Shown: positions 54,289-62,374 of the stretch, one piece after another
Numbering within the stretch: the stretch's first letter is position 1
Layout of the letters: every line of letters begins with the position of its first letter
The notes under the pieces: generated by a model
What the model was told of the DNA's origin: nothing
Seen by the model: the letters and a program-made list of their open reading frames with translations, nothing else
Databases searched by the model: none
Program-made: the position numbers and the translations under genes
Origin: Ruminococcus flavefaciens ATCC 19208
GTDB lineage: Bacteria; Bacillota; Clostridia; Oscillospirales; Ruminococcaceae
DNA length: 64,000 nucleotides
Assembly (NCBI RefSeq): GCF_000518765.1
Contig: NZ_KI912492.1
Location: forward strand, 61,819-125,818
Direction of reading: 5' to 3'

Positions 54289-54856
54289 ATTCATATTGAG
54301 CAAGAATTTTCAGAGCAGTTTCGAGTCTGGTCTGACGGTTGTTCATTGCCTGCTTTTCGATGTATTTATGAGCCTGAGGCTCAGTGAATTTAAGGTATTT
54401 CATAAGAGTAGTCTTTGCACGGTTAATGGTGCGCATTTCCTCAATACGGCTCATAATATCCGTGCTTTCCTTTTTAACACCTGCCATGCGGACTCTTGCG
54501 GCGATAATAAGCCGAATAGTACGCTGAAGCTCTTCTCTTGTTACTGGCCTTGACAGTACGTTTACGCCGCTGTCTGAGACTCTGTCGGCGATATCCTCAG
54601 AAACATCGCTGCCGCAAATGAGTATCATACCCGCGGAGGTGGACTCCGCTATCATTTCAGCAAGCTCCTGACCGAATTCATCGGGCAGAGGCGTATTTAT
54701 TATAACAAGCTCAGGCTCAGTTTCATTTTTTACAAGCCTGCGTGCTTCGCTGCCGCTGACAGCTATTGCAGTTCTTCCGCAGCCTTCTATACGCAGGAGC
54801 TGTTCACAAAGCTCTGATATCTCGTTATTTGAAGATACGATAATTGCTCTGTCCAT
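54287..54856 (-). CDS. ANTAR-domain antiterminator with degenerate receiver
   Basis: A 189-residue response-regulator-like protein. The C-terminal ANTAR domain (about 130-187: IEEMRTINRAKTTLM, then EPQAHKYIEKQAMNNR) is an RNA-binding fold that melts terminators. The N-terminal domain has the receiver fold but not its active site: the acidic pair is replaced (IIVSSNNE), the phosphoacceptor position is Asn54 (VIINTPLPDEFG) and the conserved Lys of KPV is Arg (LSRPV). It therefore cannot be phosphorylated in the normal way and must be switched by binding. It begins eight bases after the glutamine-synthetase-like gene, so they form one operon. The ribosome binding site (GTGAGG) overlaps the end of that gene. 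Confidence 0.88.
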   Translation of the reverse strand: MDRAIIVSSNNEISELCEQLLRIEGCGRTAIAVSGSEARRLVKNETEPELVIINTPLPDEFGQELAEMIAESTSAGMILICGSDVSEDIADRVSDSGVNVLSRPVTREELQRTIRLIIAARVRMAGVKKESTDIMSRIEEMRTINRAKTTLMKYLKFTEPQAHKYIEKQAMNNRQTRLETALKILAQYE

Positions 54857-54864
54857 AGTTTACC

Positions 54865-56157
54865 TCACACGAACTTGAAGTATGACTCTTCCTCGAATTT
54901 GTCCTTATCCGAAGCAGAGGAGTAGTCCTGTATCTGTTTGTCAAGCTGTGCGAATATATTTCTGCGTATTTCCTGAGACAAGGTGTTTTTCACGAATATA
55001 CTTTCCTTTGCGATAGCTGATGCTTCATCAAGTGAAGACGGCAGCGGCTGTAAAAGTGAGCTGTCAGAGCCGTTATGCATAGCACTTTCAAAGAGAGAGC
55101 AGTCCTGGGACTGTATTCCACCGATACCTGCTGCAAGTATAAGCTTGAATGTGATATAAGGGTTGCAGCAAGCATCTGCGGAGCGTATCTCGATACGGGG
55201 AGATATACCCACAGGCTTTGGAACACGGATAAGCTGAGCGCAGTTTTCCGATGACCAGTTGACATACTTGGGAGCATAGCCTATACCGAAACGCTTATAG
55301 GAATTCGTTGTACTGTTGAGAAATGCGGTTATCTCACGCATTTTGCTGAGAATACCCGATATGAAGCATTTGCCCTCAAATGTCATGCCGTTCTGAGTAT
55401 CGAAGATGTTTTCTCCGCCTTTTCTGAGACTTATGGAGATGCTGAGTGCGCTTCCATGTTCATTTGGAAGAGGCTTTGGCATAAATGAAGCGAAAAGACC
55501 GTTCTGAGCCGCAATGGATTTAACTACGGTCTTGTAGTGTACCATATTATCGGCAGCAGTTATAGGCTCGCTTTCGCGGAACTCTATCTCATTCTGTGCA
55601 GGACCGTGCTTGTGGCAGGAGCTTTTCGGACTCATGCCCATTTCTTCCAGTGAGAGGCATATCTCACGTCTTGCATTTTCGCACTTATCCAGCGGAGCAA
55701 CATCGAGATATCCGCCTTTGTCGTGAGGTATCTTTGTAGGCTCTCCGCGCTCGTCCAGCTCAAAGAGATAGAACTCGCACTTTGTCCCCATTTCGCAGGA
55801 ATATCCGTCAAGTCTGAGCTGATTGATATAGTTGGTCAGCTCTGTACGCATATCGCCTACGTAGTCACTTCCGTCCATGTTTTTGAGAGCGCAGAAGAAG
55901 CGGACAACTCGTCCCGACTTAGGTCTCCACGGTAGAACGGAAAGAGTAGATATATCAGGCACAAGAAGCAGGTCGGAACAGCCCTCGGCTATACATGAAG
56001 CGTCGAAAGGTATGCCGTATTCGAATGCTCTTGGCAGTTCATTTGGCATGATAGCCACATTTTTGAGATTGCCGAACATATCACAGAAAGTAAGTCTTAT
56101 AAATTTTACGTCATTCTCTTCAACGAATTTCAGTATCTCTTTAGGAGAAAAGCTCAT
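54865..56157 (-). CDS. Glutamine-synthetase-like protein, probably catalytically impaired
   Basis: A 430-residue protein with the overall length and fold pattern of class I glutamine synthetase: KFIRLTFCDMFGNLKNV, EFYLFELDERGEPT, DKGGYLDVAPLDKCEN, FMPKPL, NSYKRF, LIRVP, RIEIRS. Compared with Bacillus GlnA as I recall it, key sites are altered: DGSS of the latch loop is DASC (52-55), GPEPEF is GTKCEF (Glu to Lys126), HHEVAPGQHE is CHKHGPAQNE (Glu to Lys183), GSGMH is GSALS (His to Ser239), the flap GYEAP has lost its Glu (GYAP, 293-296), and NRSPLIR is NCAQLIR. Several metal and catalytic residues are thus missing. It is probably a sensor or scaffold working with the ANTAR protein. GGAGGT lies eight bases before the ATG. 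Confidence 0.85.
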   Translation of the reverse strand: MSFSPKEILKFVEENDVKFIRLTFCDMFGNLKNVAIMPNELPRAFEYGIPFDASCIAEGCSDLLLVPDISTLSVLPWRPKSGRVVRFFCALKNMDGSDYVGDMRTELTNYINQLRLDGYSCEMGTKCEFYLFELDERGEPTKIPHDKGGYLDVAPLDKCENARREICLSLEEMGMSPKSSCHKHGPAQNEIEFRESEPITAADNMVHYKTVVKSIAAQNGLFASFMPKPLPNEHGSALSISISLRKGGENIFDTQNGMTFEGKCFISGILSKMREITAFLNSTTNSYKRFGIGYAPKYVNWSSENCAQLIRVPKPVGISPRIEIRSADACCNPYITFKLILAAGIGGIQSQDCSLFESAMHNGSDSSLLQPLPSSLDEASAIAKESIFVKNTLSQEIRRNIFAQLDKQIQDYSSASDKDKFEEESYFKFV

Positions 56158-56183
56158 TGAAAGACCTCCATTTATTAGTGTAG

Positions 56184-56278
56184 GGAACGCCGCCCTCGGC
56201 GTTCCGTGAGCCGTTAGCTGTTAGTAGTAGGGGACGGCGTTTTCGGTGTCCCAATGTAGGGGCGCACATTGTGCGCCC
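56184..56278. repeat. Array of three GTAGGG-type palindromes upstream of the GS-like gene
   Basis: Three hairpins, each beginning GTAGGG: GGAACGCCG with CGGCGTTCC (56184-56205), GGGACGGCG with CGGTGTCCC (56231-56252, one mismatch), and GGGCGCACA with TGTGCGCCC (56260-56278). Similar intergenic palindromes are scattered in clostridial genomes, so this may be a small mobile or REP-like repeat. They would also be transcribed into the leader of the GS-like/ANTAR operon. Confidence 0.7.
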
Positions 56279-56291
56279 GTTAATATATATT

Positions 56292-56750
56292 TTATTTCAA
56301 TGCCATAACATATATCTGGCATGGATTATCTTCGTCCCAGTAAGTGGGGAATACTTCAAACTCTTTGAAACCGCAGCTGAGATAGAAAAGATTGGTCCTG
56401 TCGTAGTCCTCGTACTTGCCCATTTGAACTGTTTTCACCTGCATAAAGGAATAGCCGTTTTCGCCAGCGATAGCCTTTGCTTTATCAAAGAGCTGCCGTC
56501 CTATGCCGCTGCGGTGATACTCTTTCAGCACACCCATAACAGCCAGTTCAACGGTATCCTTTCCCGTTTCTTTCAGACAAAGGAAACCCACATATTCATC
56601 GTTTTCCTTAGCTGCAATAAATATCCAGTCAGCACAGTCCATTATGTACTGTTCGCGGCTCTCGTCCACCTCGAACCATTCTCTGAGTGCTTCAAGGACT
56701 TTTCGTGCGATTTTACTTTTTTCGCCTTTGTCAAAGATCTGCTCCATCAT
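56292..56750 (-). CDS. GNAT-family N-acetyltransferase
   Basis: A 152-residue acetyl-CoA-dependent acetyltransferase. The acetyl-CoA loop is in VLKEYHRSGIGRQLFDKAKA (Q/RxxGxG/A pattern as RSGIG), preceded by the strand VELAVMGV and followed by LFYLSCGFKEFEVFPTYW, a common GNAT ending. The N-terminus is helical (ALREWFEVDESREQYI). The start may be either of two adjacent ATGs, 56750 or 56747. Substrate unknown. It reads the same way as the broken SUKH gene 18 bases upstream. Confidence 0.88.
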   Translation of the reverse strand: MMEQIFDKGEKSKIARKVLEALREWFEVDESREQYIMDCADWIFIAAKENDEYVGFLCLKETGKDTVELAVMGVLKEYHRSGIGRQLFDKAKAIAGENGYSFMQVKTVQMGKYEDYDRTNLFYLSCGFKEFEVFPTYWDEDNPCQIYVMALK

Positions 56751-56768
56751 TTATTGTTTCTCCGTAGG

Positions 56769-57194
56769 TTATGCTGTTGCTATGTCGATAATGTAATCCA
56801 TTACCTCATAAAAATCCGAAAACATCAGACATTCATCACCTATGTCATTATAATCTTCATATTCATAGAAAATAAAGGAATCATATCTTTTATCAAAGCA
56901 TATATGCTGTGAATTATAAAAGCCGAGGATCAGCAATTCATCAGGAACAATGCCGTCTGAAAAATCATAGTTTATTCTGAATTTGTCGTTCATATCGACA
57001 CTGTACAATTGGCAGTCTCCACCCGATAATTCGGCTCCGTTTGAGAGCCTTAAAAAATCCTTATAGGAATTCGGGATAGATATTCACGTATTTTCCTCGA
57101 ATTCAGCTATCTGGGTTTCAGTTGCAGGCGGATTGAATTCCGAACTTTGCCAATCGTCCTGTATAGATTTTAAGCGTTCAATACGTTCTTTCAT
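56769..57194 (-). pseudogene. SUKH (SMI1/KNR4) family gene interrupted by an in-frame stop
   Basis: From ATG 57194 one frame reads MKERIERLKSIQDDW, then FNPPATETQIAEFEENT, then TGA (57086-57084), then continues in the same frame as ISIPNSYKDFLRLSNGAEL and on to the stop at 56769. The block around NSYKDFLRLSNGA is the SUKH/SMI1 hallmark, and the stop falls inside the usual E-xx-Y-x-I-x-LP region. Without the TGA the product would be about 141 residues, a normal SUKH length. Only a 79-residue fragment from ATG 57008 could be made. SUKH proteins often act as immunity partners of secreted toxins; no toxin gene is near. It starts four bases after the ychF stop. Confidence 0.75.
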
Positions 57195-57197
57195 ATA

Positions 57198-58292
57198 TTA
57201 CACATTGAAGCGGAACAGAACTATATCTCCGTCCTGCATAACGTATTCCTTGCCCTCAAGGCGTACAAGTCCCTTTTCCTTTGCAGCAGCCATGCTTCCG
57301 CAAGCCATAAGGTCGTCATAGGAGATGACCTCTGCACGGATAAAGCCTTTCTCGAAGTCTGTATGTATCTTACCTGCTGCCTGAGGAGCTTTAGTGCCCT
57401 TTGTGATAGTCCATGCGCGGACTTCCTGCTTGCCTGCTGTGAGGTATGAGATAAGTCCGAGGAGTGAATAGCCTTCCTTGATGATACGGTTGAGACCTGA
57501 TACTTCCAGACCAAGCTCGCTGAGGAACATAGCCTTGTCCTCATCGCCCATATCGGATATCTCAGCTTCTATCTGTGCACAGATAGGGAGTACAGCTGAG
57601 TGCTCCTCAGCTGCGAGTGCACATACAGCCTTGTAATTCTCGTTTGTTTCGATATTGTTTGTGAAGTCCTCTTCGCTGAGGTTAGCAGCATAGATAACAG
57701 GCTTGGCAGAGAGAAGAGGAGTTGACTTTATGAGCTCGCGCTCCTCATCTGTGAAGTCAAAACCTCTTGCGGATTTGCCGTTTTCAAGGTGAGCCTTTAA
57801 TCTTTCAAGGAACTCAGCCTCTGCAAGGTACTTCTTGTCGCCCTTTGCAGCTTTTTTAGCACGGTCGATACGTCTTTCAACCATTTCGATATCGGAGAAA
57901 ATAAGCTCCAGATTGATTGTTTCGATGTCACGGAGAGGGTTTATACTTCCGTCAACGTGAATGATATTGGGGTCCTCAAAGCATCTTACAACGTGAACGA
58001 TGGCATCTACCTCACGGATATCAGCAAGGAACTTGTTTCCGAGACCTTCGCCCTTTGAAGCTCCCTTTACCAGACCTGCGATGTCAACGAATTCGAGAGT
58101 TGCGGGAGTGAACTTATCAGGCTCATACATCTCGGCAAGCTTGTCCAGTCTCTCATCGGGAACAGAAACGATACCAACGTTTTTCTCGATAGTGCAGAAG
58201 GGATAGTTTGCTGATTCTGCACCTGCGTTCGTCAGTGCGTTGAAAAGTGTGCTTTTGCCTACATTAGGCAGACCAACCATACCAAGTTTCAT
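57198..58292 (-). CDS. ychF: Ribosome-binding ATPase YchF
   Basis: A 364-residue Obg-family protein that prefers ATP. G1 is GLPNVGKSTLFNAL, G3 DIAGLVKGASKGEGLG, and the altered G4 is in YAANLSEED (NxxE), the mark of ATP specificity. A coiled-coil insertion spans about 130-185 and the TGS domain ends the protein (FEKGFIRAEVISYDDL, GKEYVMQDGDIVLFRFNV region). It associates with ribosomes and stress responses. The stop is followed by the SUKH start after three bases. Confidence 0.96.
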   Translation of the reverse strand: MKLGMVGLPNVGKSTLFNALTNAGAESANYPFCTIEKNVGIVSVPDERLDKLAEMYEPDKFTPATLEFVDIAGLVKGASKGEGLGNKFLADIREVDAIVHVVRCFEDPNIIHVDGSINPLRDIETINLELIFSDIEMVERRIDRAKKAAKGDKKYLAEAEFLERLKAHLENGKSARGFDFTDEERELIKSTPLLSAKPVIYAANLSEEDFTNNIETNENYKAVCALAAEEHSAVLPICAQIEAEISDMGDEDKAMFLSELGLEVSGLNRIIKEGYSLLGLISYLTAGKQEVRAWTITKGTKAPQAAGKIHTDFEKGFIRAEVISYDDLMACGSMAAAKEKGLVRLEGKEYVMQDGDIVLFRFNV

Positions 58293-58321
58293 ATTTATTT
58301 CTTACCTTTCTTATCATATGT

Positions 58322-58344
58322 TTCCCCGCCGAAAAGGCGGGGAA
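58322..58344. terminator. GC hairpin between the EAL/beta-helix gene and ychF
   Basis: TTCCCCGCC (58322-58330) pairs with GGCGGGGAA (58336-58344) over a five-base loop, just after the minus-strand stop at 58354. No T run follows on either strand, so termination is uncertain; it may stabilise mRNA. Confidence 0.4.
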
Positions 58345-58353
58345 CTGAATACT

Positions 58354-61092
58354 TTAATTGTTTGCGTAAGTCGTGCGCTTGTTGTTCACAAGCGAGCTTA
58401 CATTTGAATTCTGTATCTGTACGTCGCCGCTTTCAGTGCCTATATCCTTAGGATTTCCAGCGTTAACGACCATAGATACCTGTGAATCTATAATAGTGAC
58501 ATTTCCTGTGCCGAGAGCGTCACCGATACCTGTTACCTCATCGCCTTCAGAGTCGATAGTGATGTCGGCATTCTTTATCTTTGTATTGACGCTGCCCTTG
58601 ATCGCACCGATACACGAGTTCTTGCCTGAGCGCATCTTCATGTTTATCTTGCCCTGCTTGATGTAGATACTGCCCTCGCCGTCCTCAAGAACGCCTATTC
58701 CGACGGCCTGTGCACCTGTGCATGACATATTTATATCAGCGGAAGTGCTGATAGTAGCGATACCCTTGCAGCTTCCAATACCTGCTATCTTTATGCCGGA
58801 CATATTCATATCGAGAGAGCAATTCTCACCGATCTCGATATTTGCATCACCGTTGAAGCTTCCGATGCCCAGACCGTTATGTGAGTACATAAACAGCTTG
58901 ACCTTGCCCGAAACGAGCTTTATGTCTGAGTCATCATCGTTATATCCGCCTCCGATACACAGTGATTCAACACTGTTGGAGATAATTTCGAGAGTACCGC
59001 CGAAGTCTATGGTGATATCGCCGTACCCGTGGTCGTAGTCGTTACCGATGCCTATGCCCTCGGAGGCATAGCAGTCGATAGAAAGATTGCCCTTGCCGTT
59101 AAGCTCGAACTGTGAGCCCATAGGCACATAGATACCCGAGTAGCTGAGCTTGTTGTTCTTGACAACAGTTAGTACAAGTCTTGCGTACTCACCCACAGTG
59201 ATAGTAGGCTTGCTGTTTCCGCTTATCATATTGACGTTTTTGAGTGTAAGCTCGCAGCTGTGATTATCCATTATGGATATATTCATTTTTACGGGCTTGT
59301 CGGGATCGCCGACGATAGTTAGCTTGCTCTGATAAACGTGGATATCGGTGTATTTTTCAAGAGCCAGCTTAAGGAGATCGACTTCCGTATCATTCTGTGC
59401 GGCATAGATCTTCTTAACGCCTTCGGGGCGGGTCTCAAGATTGGTCTTGATTATCTCGTCCTTGATATCCGAGGATATGCTGTTAAGGAAGAGCGGCTTT
59501 GGCTTTGATGTATAATATCCCTGTACAAGATCAACGCCGAGACGTATAACAGTTTTGAGCTCCTGAAGAGTCTCAACGCCTTCAGCCAGTGATTTGAGCT
59601 GATTTTCGTGGCAGAACTCGATAACAGAAGTAACGAGCTGCTGCTTTTTCAGATCGTTGTGTATATCGCTTATGAGCGAACGGTCTATCTTGATGTAATC
59701 AGGGGAGTAATGCAGCAGATTTGAAGAGTTTGAATAGCCTGTGCCATAGTCGTCTATAGCCAGCATAGCGTGTGCAAATCCGCAGCGCTTTTTCAGAGTC
59801 TCTATGCCCTTTGCAGTAGCCGCAGACTCCTCAACGATCTCAATAACGGTCTTTTCGAGAAGTTCACCGTAAGTAAGATAGAGTTCATTGAAGTCCTCAT
59901 CTGTGAGCAGATGATTAGGCAGGCAGTTGATGAAAAGCTTTCGCTTCTCAAAGATCTGCTGATTATCGCTGAGCAGCTTCATTGTGTTGAAGAAGGTGAG
60001 CTTTTCGATAGCGTAGAGATTATTCTGCGCATCGCCTATTTTCAGTATCTGCTTCGGAGCCATTTTGATATCTCCGATAGTACGCATAAGCGCTTCGTAG
60101 GCTACTATCTCACCTGTCTGAGTCTCAACTATAGGCTGTAAATAGTAGGTGAGAAGGTTTTCCTGTACAATGCGCGAATAGGTCTGTGCATTGCGGTAGG
60201 AGTCCTTTTCGCGTATGTAGTTTTCCTCCGAGAACCAGTTGATAACAGCTCTTTTGTCCGTTCTTGCTTCAAAGAGTGCAAACTCTGAATAGTTAACGAG
60301 CATATTGAAGTCTGAGGCTTCCTCAGGATATGAAGCACAGCCGATAGAAAGACTGATGTGGCTCTTGTCGGAAATATCAATTATTTCGCCGAAATCGTCG
60401 GTAAGAACGCATTTCTGAACAGCCTCGTCCATACTGTTGAGGATATTATATATGCTCATTTTGTCGCATTCGCGGAAGAATACGCATATCTCATAGTTGG
60501 ATTTTGAGCCGATTATGAGAGTATCACTGGCAAAACTTTTAAGAGCTTCCGCAACAGATGTTATACAGCTGTTGGTATTGTCAACAGTGAGGTATGAGCC
60601 CAGCTTGTCGATGCCGTTTATGTAGATAGTGGCAAGACAGGCGTGCTGAACATCGGGAAGTATCTTCTTGATCTTCTGTGAGAACGACGGATAAGACGGA
60701 AGCCTTGTAACAGGGTCATATTCCACAAAAGCCTGTCGGTCGTTGAATTCCGATATCTGACGGGTAAAGTCCTGAACGAAGCCCAGCCATTCGTCACTGC
60801 TTTCGTAGATATTCATTTTTATATACCTTGTCACATTTCCGTCGGTATATTTGTAGATGTGCTTCTGTCCTTCAACAGGATTTTTTGAGATCATCTCAAG
60901 GAGGTTGAAGAATTCAAATTCGTTTATCTTTTCGTTTGGACAGCCAAGCATATGACAGGCAGCCGAATCAAGATAGGCAGCTTTTTCCTTTGCAATATAC
61001 GTGAACGCACCTATATTGCCGACGAACTGCTGAAAGACCTTCCAGTCACGGCTCAGCGCGGGAGGAGTTTTACTAAAATCAAAAATACCCAT
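58354..61092 (-). CDS. PAS-degenerate GGDEF-EAL protein fused to a beta-helix-like domain
   Basis: A 912-residue protein without signal peptide or membrane helix. Residues 1-125 are PAS-like (FTYIAKEKAAYLDSAACHML). Residues 125-290 are a GGDEF fold (DPVTRLPSYPSF) whose A site reads SKSNYEICVFF, so it cannot be a cyclase. The EAL domain (about 300-545) is complete: YEALMRT, the Asn of FINCLPNHL, VEESA, IDDYGTGYSN, YIKIDRS, EGVET and VQGYYTSKP. The last 330 residues are beta-rich, with eight GIG-type turns spaced about 25-33 residues apart (GIGIGNDYDHGYGD, LCIGGGYNDDD, LGIGSFNG, AGIGSCKG, VGIGVLEDGEG, SCIGAIKG, TGIGDALG, KDIGTESG), like a right-handed beta-helix of the Cthe_2159 carbohydrate-binding kind. 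Such domains are normally exported; here the fusion looks cytosolic. Confidence 0.88.
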   Translation of the reverse strand: MGIFDFSKTPPALSRDWKVFQQFVGNIGAFTYIAKEKAAYLDSAACHMLGCPNEKINEFEFFNLLEMISKNPVEGQKHIYKYTDGNVTRYIKMNIYESSDEWLGFVQDFTRQISEFNDRQAFVEYDPVTRLPSYPSFSQKIKKILPDVQHACLATIYINGIDKLGSYLTVDNTNSCITSVAEALKSFASDTLIIGSKSNYEICVFFRECDKMSIYNILNSMDEAVQKCVLTDDFGEIIDISDKSHISLSIGCASYPEEASDFNMLVNYSEFALFEARTDKRAVINWFSEENYIREKDSYRNAQTYSRIVQENLLTYYLQPIVETQTGEIVAYEALMRTIGDIKMAPKQILKIGDAQNNLYAIEKLTFFNTMKLLSDNQQIFEKRKLFINCLPNHLLTDEDFNELYLTYGELLEKTVIEIVEESAATAKGIETLKKRCGFAHAMLAIDDYGTGYSNSSNLLHYSPDYIKIDRSLISDIHNDLKKQQLVTSVIEFCHENQLKSLAEGVETLQELKTVIRLGVDLVQGYYTSKPKPLFLNSISSDIKDEIIKTNLETRPEGVKKIYAAQNDTEVDLLKLALEKYTDIHVYQSKLTIVGDPDKPVKMNISIMDNHSCELTLKNVNMISGNSKPTITVGEYARLVLTVVKNNKLSYSGIYVPMGSQFELNGKGNLSIDCYASEGIGIGNDYDHGYGDITIDFGGTLEIISNSVESLCIGGGYNDDDSDIKLVSGKVKLFMYSHNGLGIGSFNGDANIEIGENCSLDMNMSGIKIAGIGSCKGIATISTSADINMSCTGAQAVGIGVLEDGEGSIYIKQGKINMKMRSGKNSCIGAIKGSVNTKIKNADITIDSEGDEVTGIGDALGTGNVTIIDSQVSMVVNAGNPKDIGTESGDVQIQNSNVSSLVNNKRTTYANN

Positions 61093-61204
61093 ATTTACTC
61101 CGTATACCGCATGACGGGCGCAGAAAAGACACCGCGCCTCATGTTAGTACCTGCATTTTTACGGTCAGCAGGTGACCGTGATAACGTACGATTTATACAC
61201 TTTA

Positions 61205-61233
61205 ATTATACAGCAAAAAGCGTATTTTGTCAA
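61205..61233 (-). promoter_or_regulatory. Consensus promoter of the EAL/beta-helix gene
   Basis: On the minus strand TTGACA (61233-61228), a 17-base spacer and TATAAT (61210-61205): a perfect sigma-A match, about 110 bases before the ATG. Its -35 touches the T run of the rpoD terminator. Confidence 0.93.
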
Positions 61234-61261
61234 TAAAAAAGCCGCCCATTTCAGGCGGCTT
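61233..61261 (-). terminator. Terminator of the dnaG-rpoD operon
   Basis: On the minus strand AAGCCGCC pairs with GGCGGCTT (61261-61254 and 61246-61239) over a seven-base loop, then TTTTTTATTG. Confidence 0.92.
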
Positions 61262-61281
61262 CGGAAATAACTATGCAGCTA

Positions 61282-62361
61282 TCAGTCAAGGAAATCCTTG
61301 ACCTTTTTGCTTCTGCTCGGATGACGGAGTTTTCTGAGAGCTTTAGCCTCTATCTGGCGTATACGCTCACGGGTAACGTCGAAACGCTGACCAACTTCCT
61401 CAAGGGTGCGTGACTTGCCGTCCTCAAGACCGAAACGGAGCTTGAGCACCTTTGCCTCACGGTCTGTAAGTGTGGAAAGCACCTCATTGAGCTGCTCCTT
61501 GAGGAGAGTATGTGAAGCTGCTTCAGCAGGAGCAGGAGCGTCATCATCCGGGATAAAGTCACCGAGGTGGCTGTCCTCCTCTTCACCGATAGGAGTTTCA
61601 AGGGATACAGGGTCCTGAGCCACACGCATTATCTCACGTACCTTGTCAACAGGCATATTGAGCTTGTCTGCTATCTCCTCGGGGCTTGGATCGTGACCGT
61701 TCTCGTGAAGGAGCTGGCTTGAAACTTTCTTTACCTTTGTGATAGTTTCAACCATATGAACTGGTATACGGATAGTTCTTGCCTGATCTGCGATAGCACG
61801 TGTAATAGCCTGACGTATCCACCATGTAGCGTATGTGGAGAACTTGAAGCCCTTTGTGTAGTCGAATTTTTCAACAGCTTTTATAAGACCGAGGTTACCT
61901 TCCTGGATAAGGTCGAGGAACTGCATACCTCTGCCCACGTACTTCTTAGCGATAGAAACAACAAGACGAAGGTTAGCTTCCGAAAGGCGCTTTTTAGCGT
62001 AAGGATCGCCTTTAGCCATTCTCTGTGCAAGCTCTATTTCCTCTTCTGTAGTAAGAAGCGGAACTCGTCCTATCTCCTTGAGGTAGATCTTTACAGGGTC
62101 GTCGATAGCGATTCCCTCTGTTGAAAGAGCCATTTCAAGGTCGTCTGTCATATTTGAGTCGAGACCGATCTTAAGGTCGGCATCAAGGTTCATATCCTCG
62201 ACGATCTCGATGTTTAGATTTTCACAATTGTCATAGAAGGTATTGATCTGATCAACGTCAAAATCCAGCTCCTCCAAAGCGTCTGTAATTTCCTTTGTTG
62301 TGAGTTTGCCGTTGATCTTGCCCTGTTCCATCAAGGCTTCGATGGTATTTTTCTTTTCCAT
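61282..62361 (-). CDS. rpoD: RNA polymerase primary sigma factor
   Basis: A 359-residue sigma-A. ATG 62361 lies nine bases after AGGAGGA; the longer frame upstream overlaps dnaG. Region 1.2 ([18 protein letters not shown]), region 2 ([36 protein letters not shown] and [19 protein letters not shown]), region 3 ([11 protein letters not shown]) and region 4 ([19 protein letters not shown], then [20 protein letters not shown]) are intact. The N-terminal region 1.1 is short and acidic, as in many Firmicutes. It follows dnaG by 13 bases in the classic dnaG-rpoD order. Confidence 0.97.
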   Translation of the reverse strand: MEKKNTIEALMEQGKINGKLTTKEITDALEELDFDVDQINTFYDNCENLNIEIVEDMNLDADLKIGLDSNMTDDLEMALSTEGIAIDDPVKIYLKEIGRVPLLTTEEEIELAQRMAKGDPYAKKRLSEANLRLVVSIAKKYVGRGMQFLDLIQEGNLGLIKAVEKFDYTKGFKFSTYATWWIRQAITRAIADQARTIRIPVHMVETITKVKKVSSQLLHENGHDPSPEEIADKLNMPVDKVREIMRVAQDPVSLETPIGEEEDSHLGDFIPDDDAPAPAEAASHTLLKEQLNEVLSTLTDREAKVLKLRFGLEDGKSRTLEEVGQRFDVTRERIRQIEAKALRKLRHPSRSKKVKDFLD

Positions 62362-62374
62362 TTTAATATTCCTC

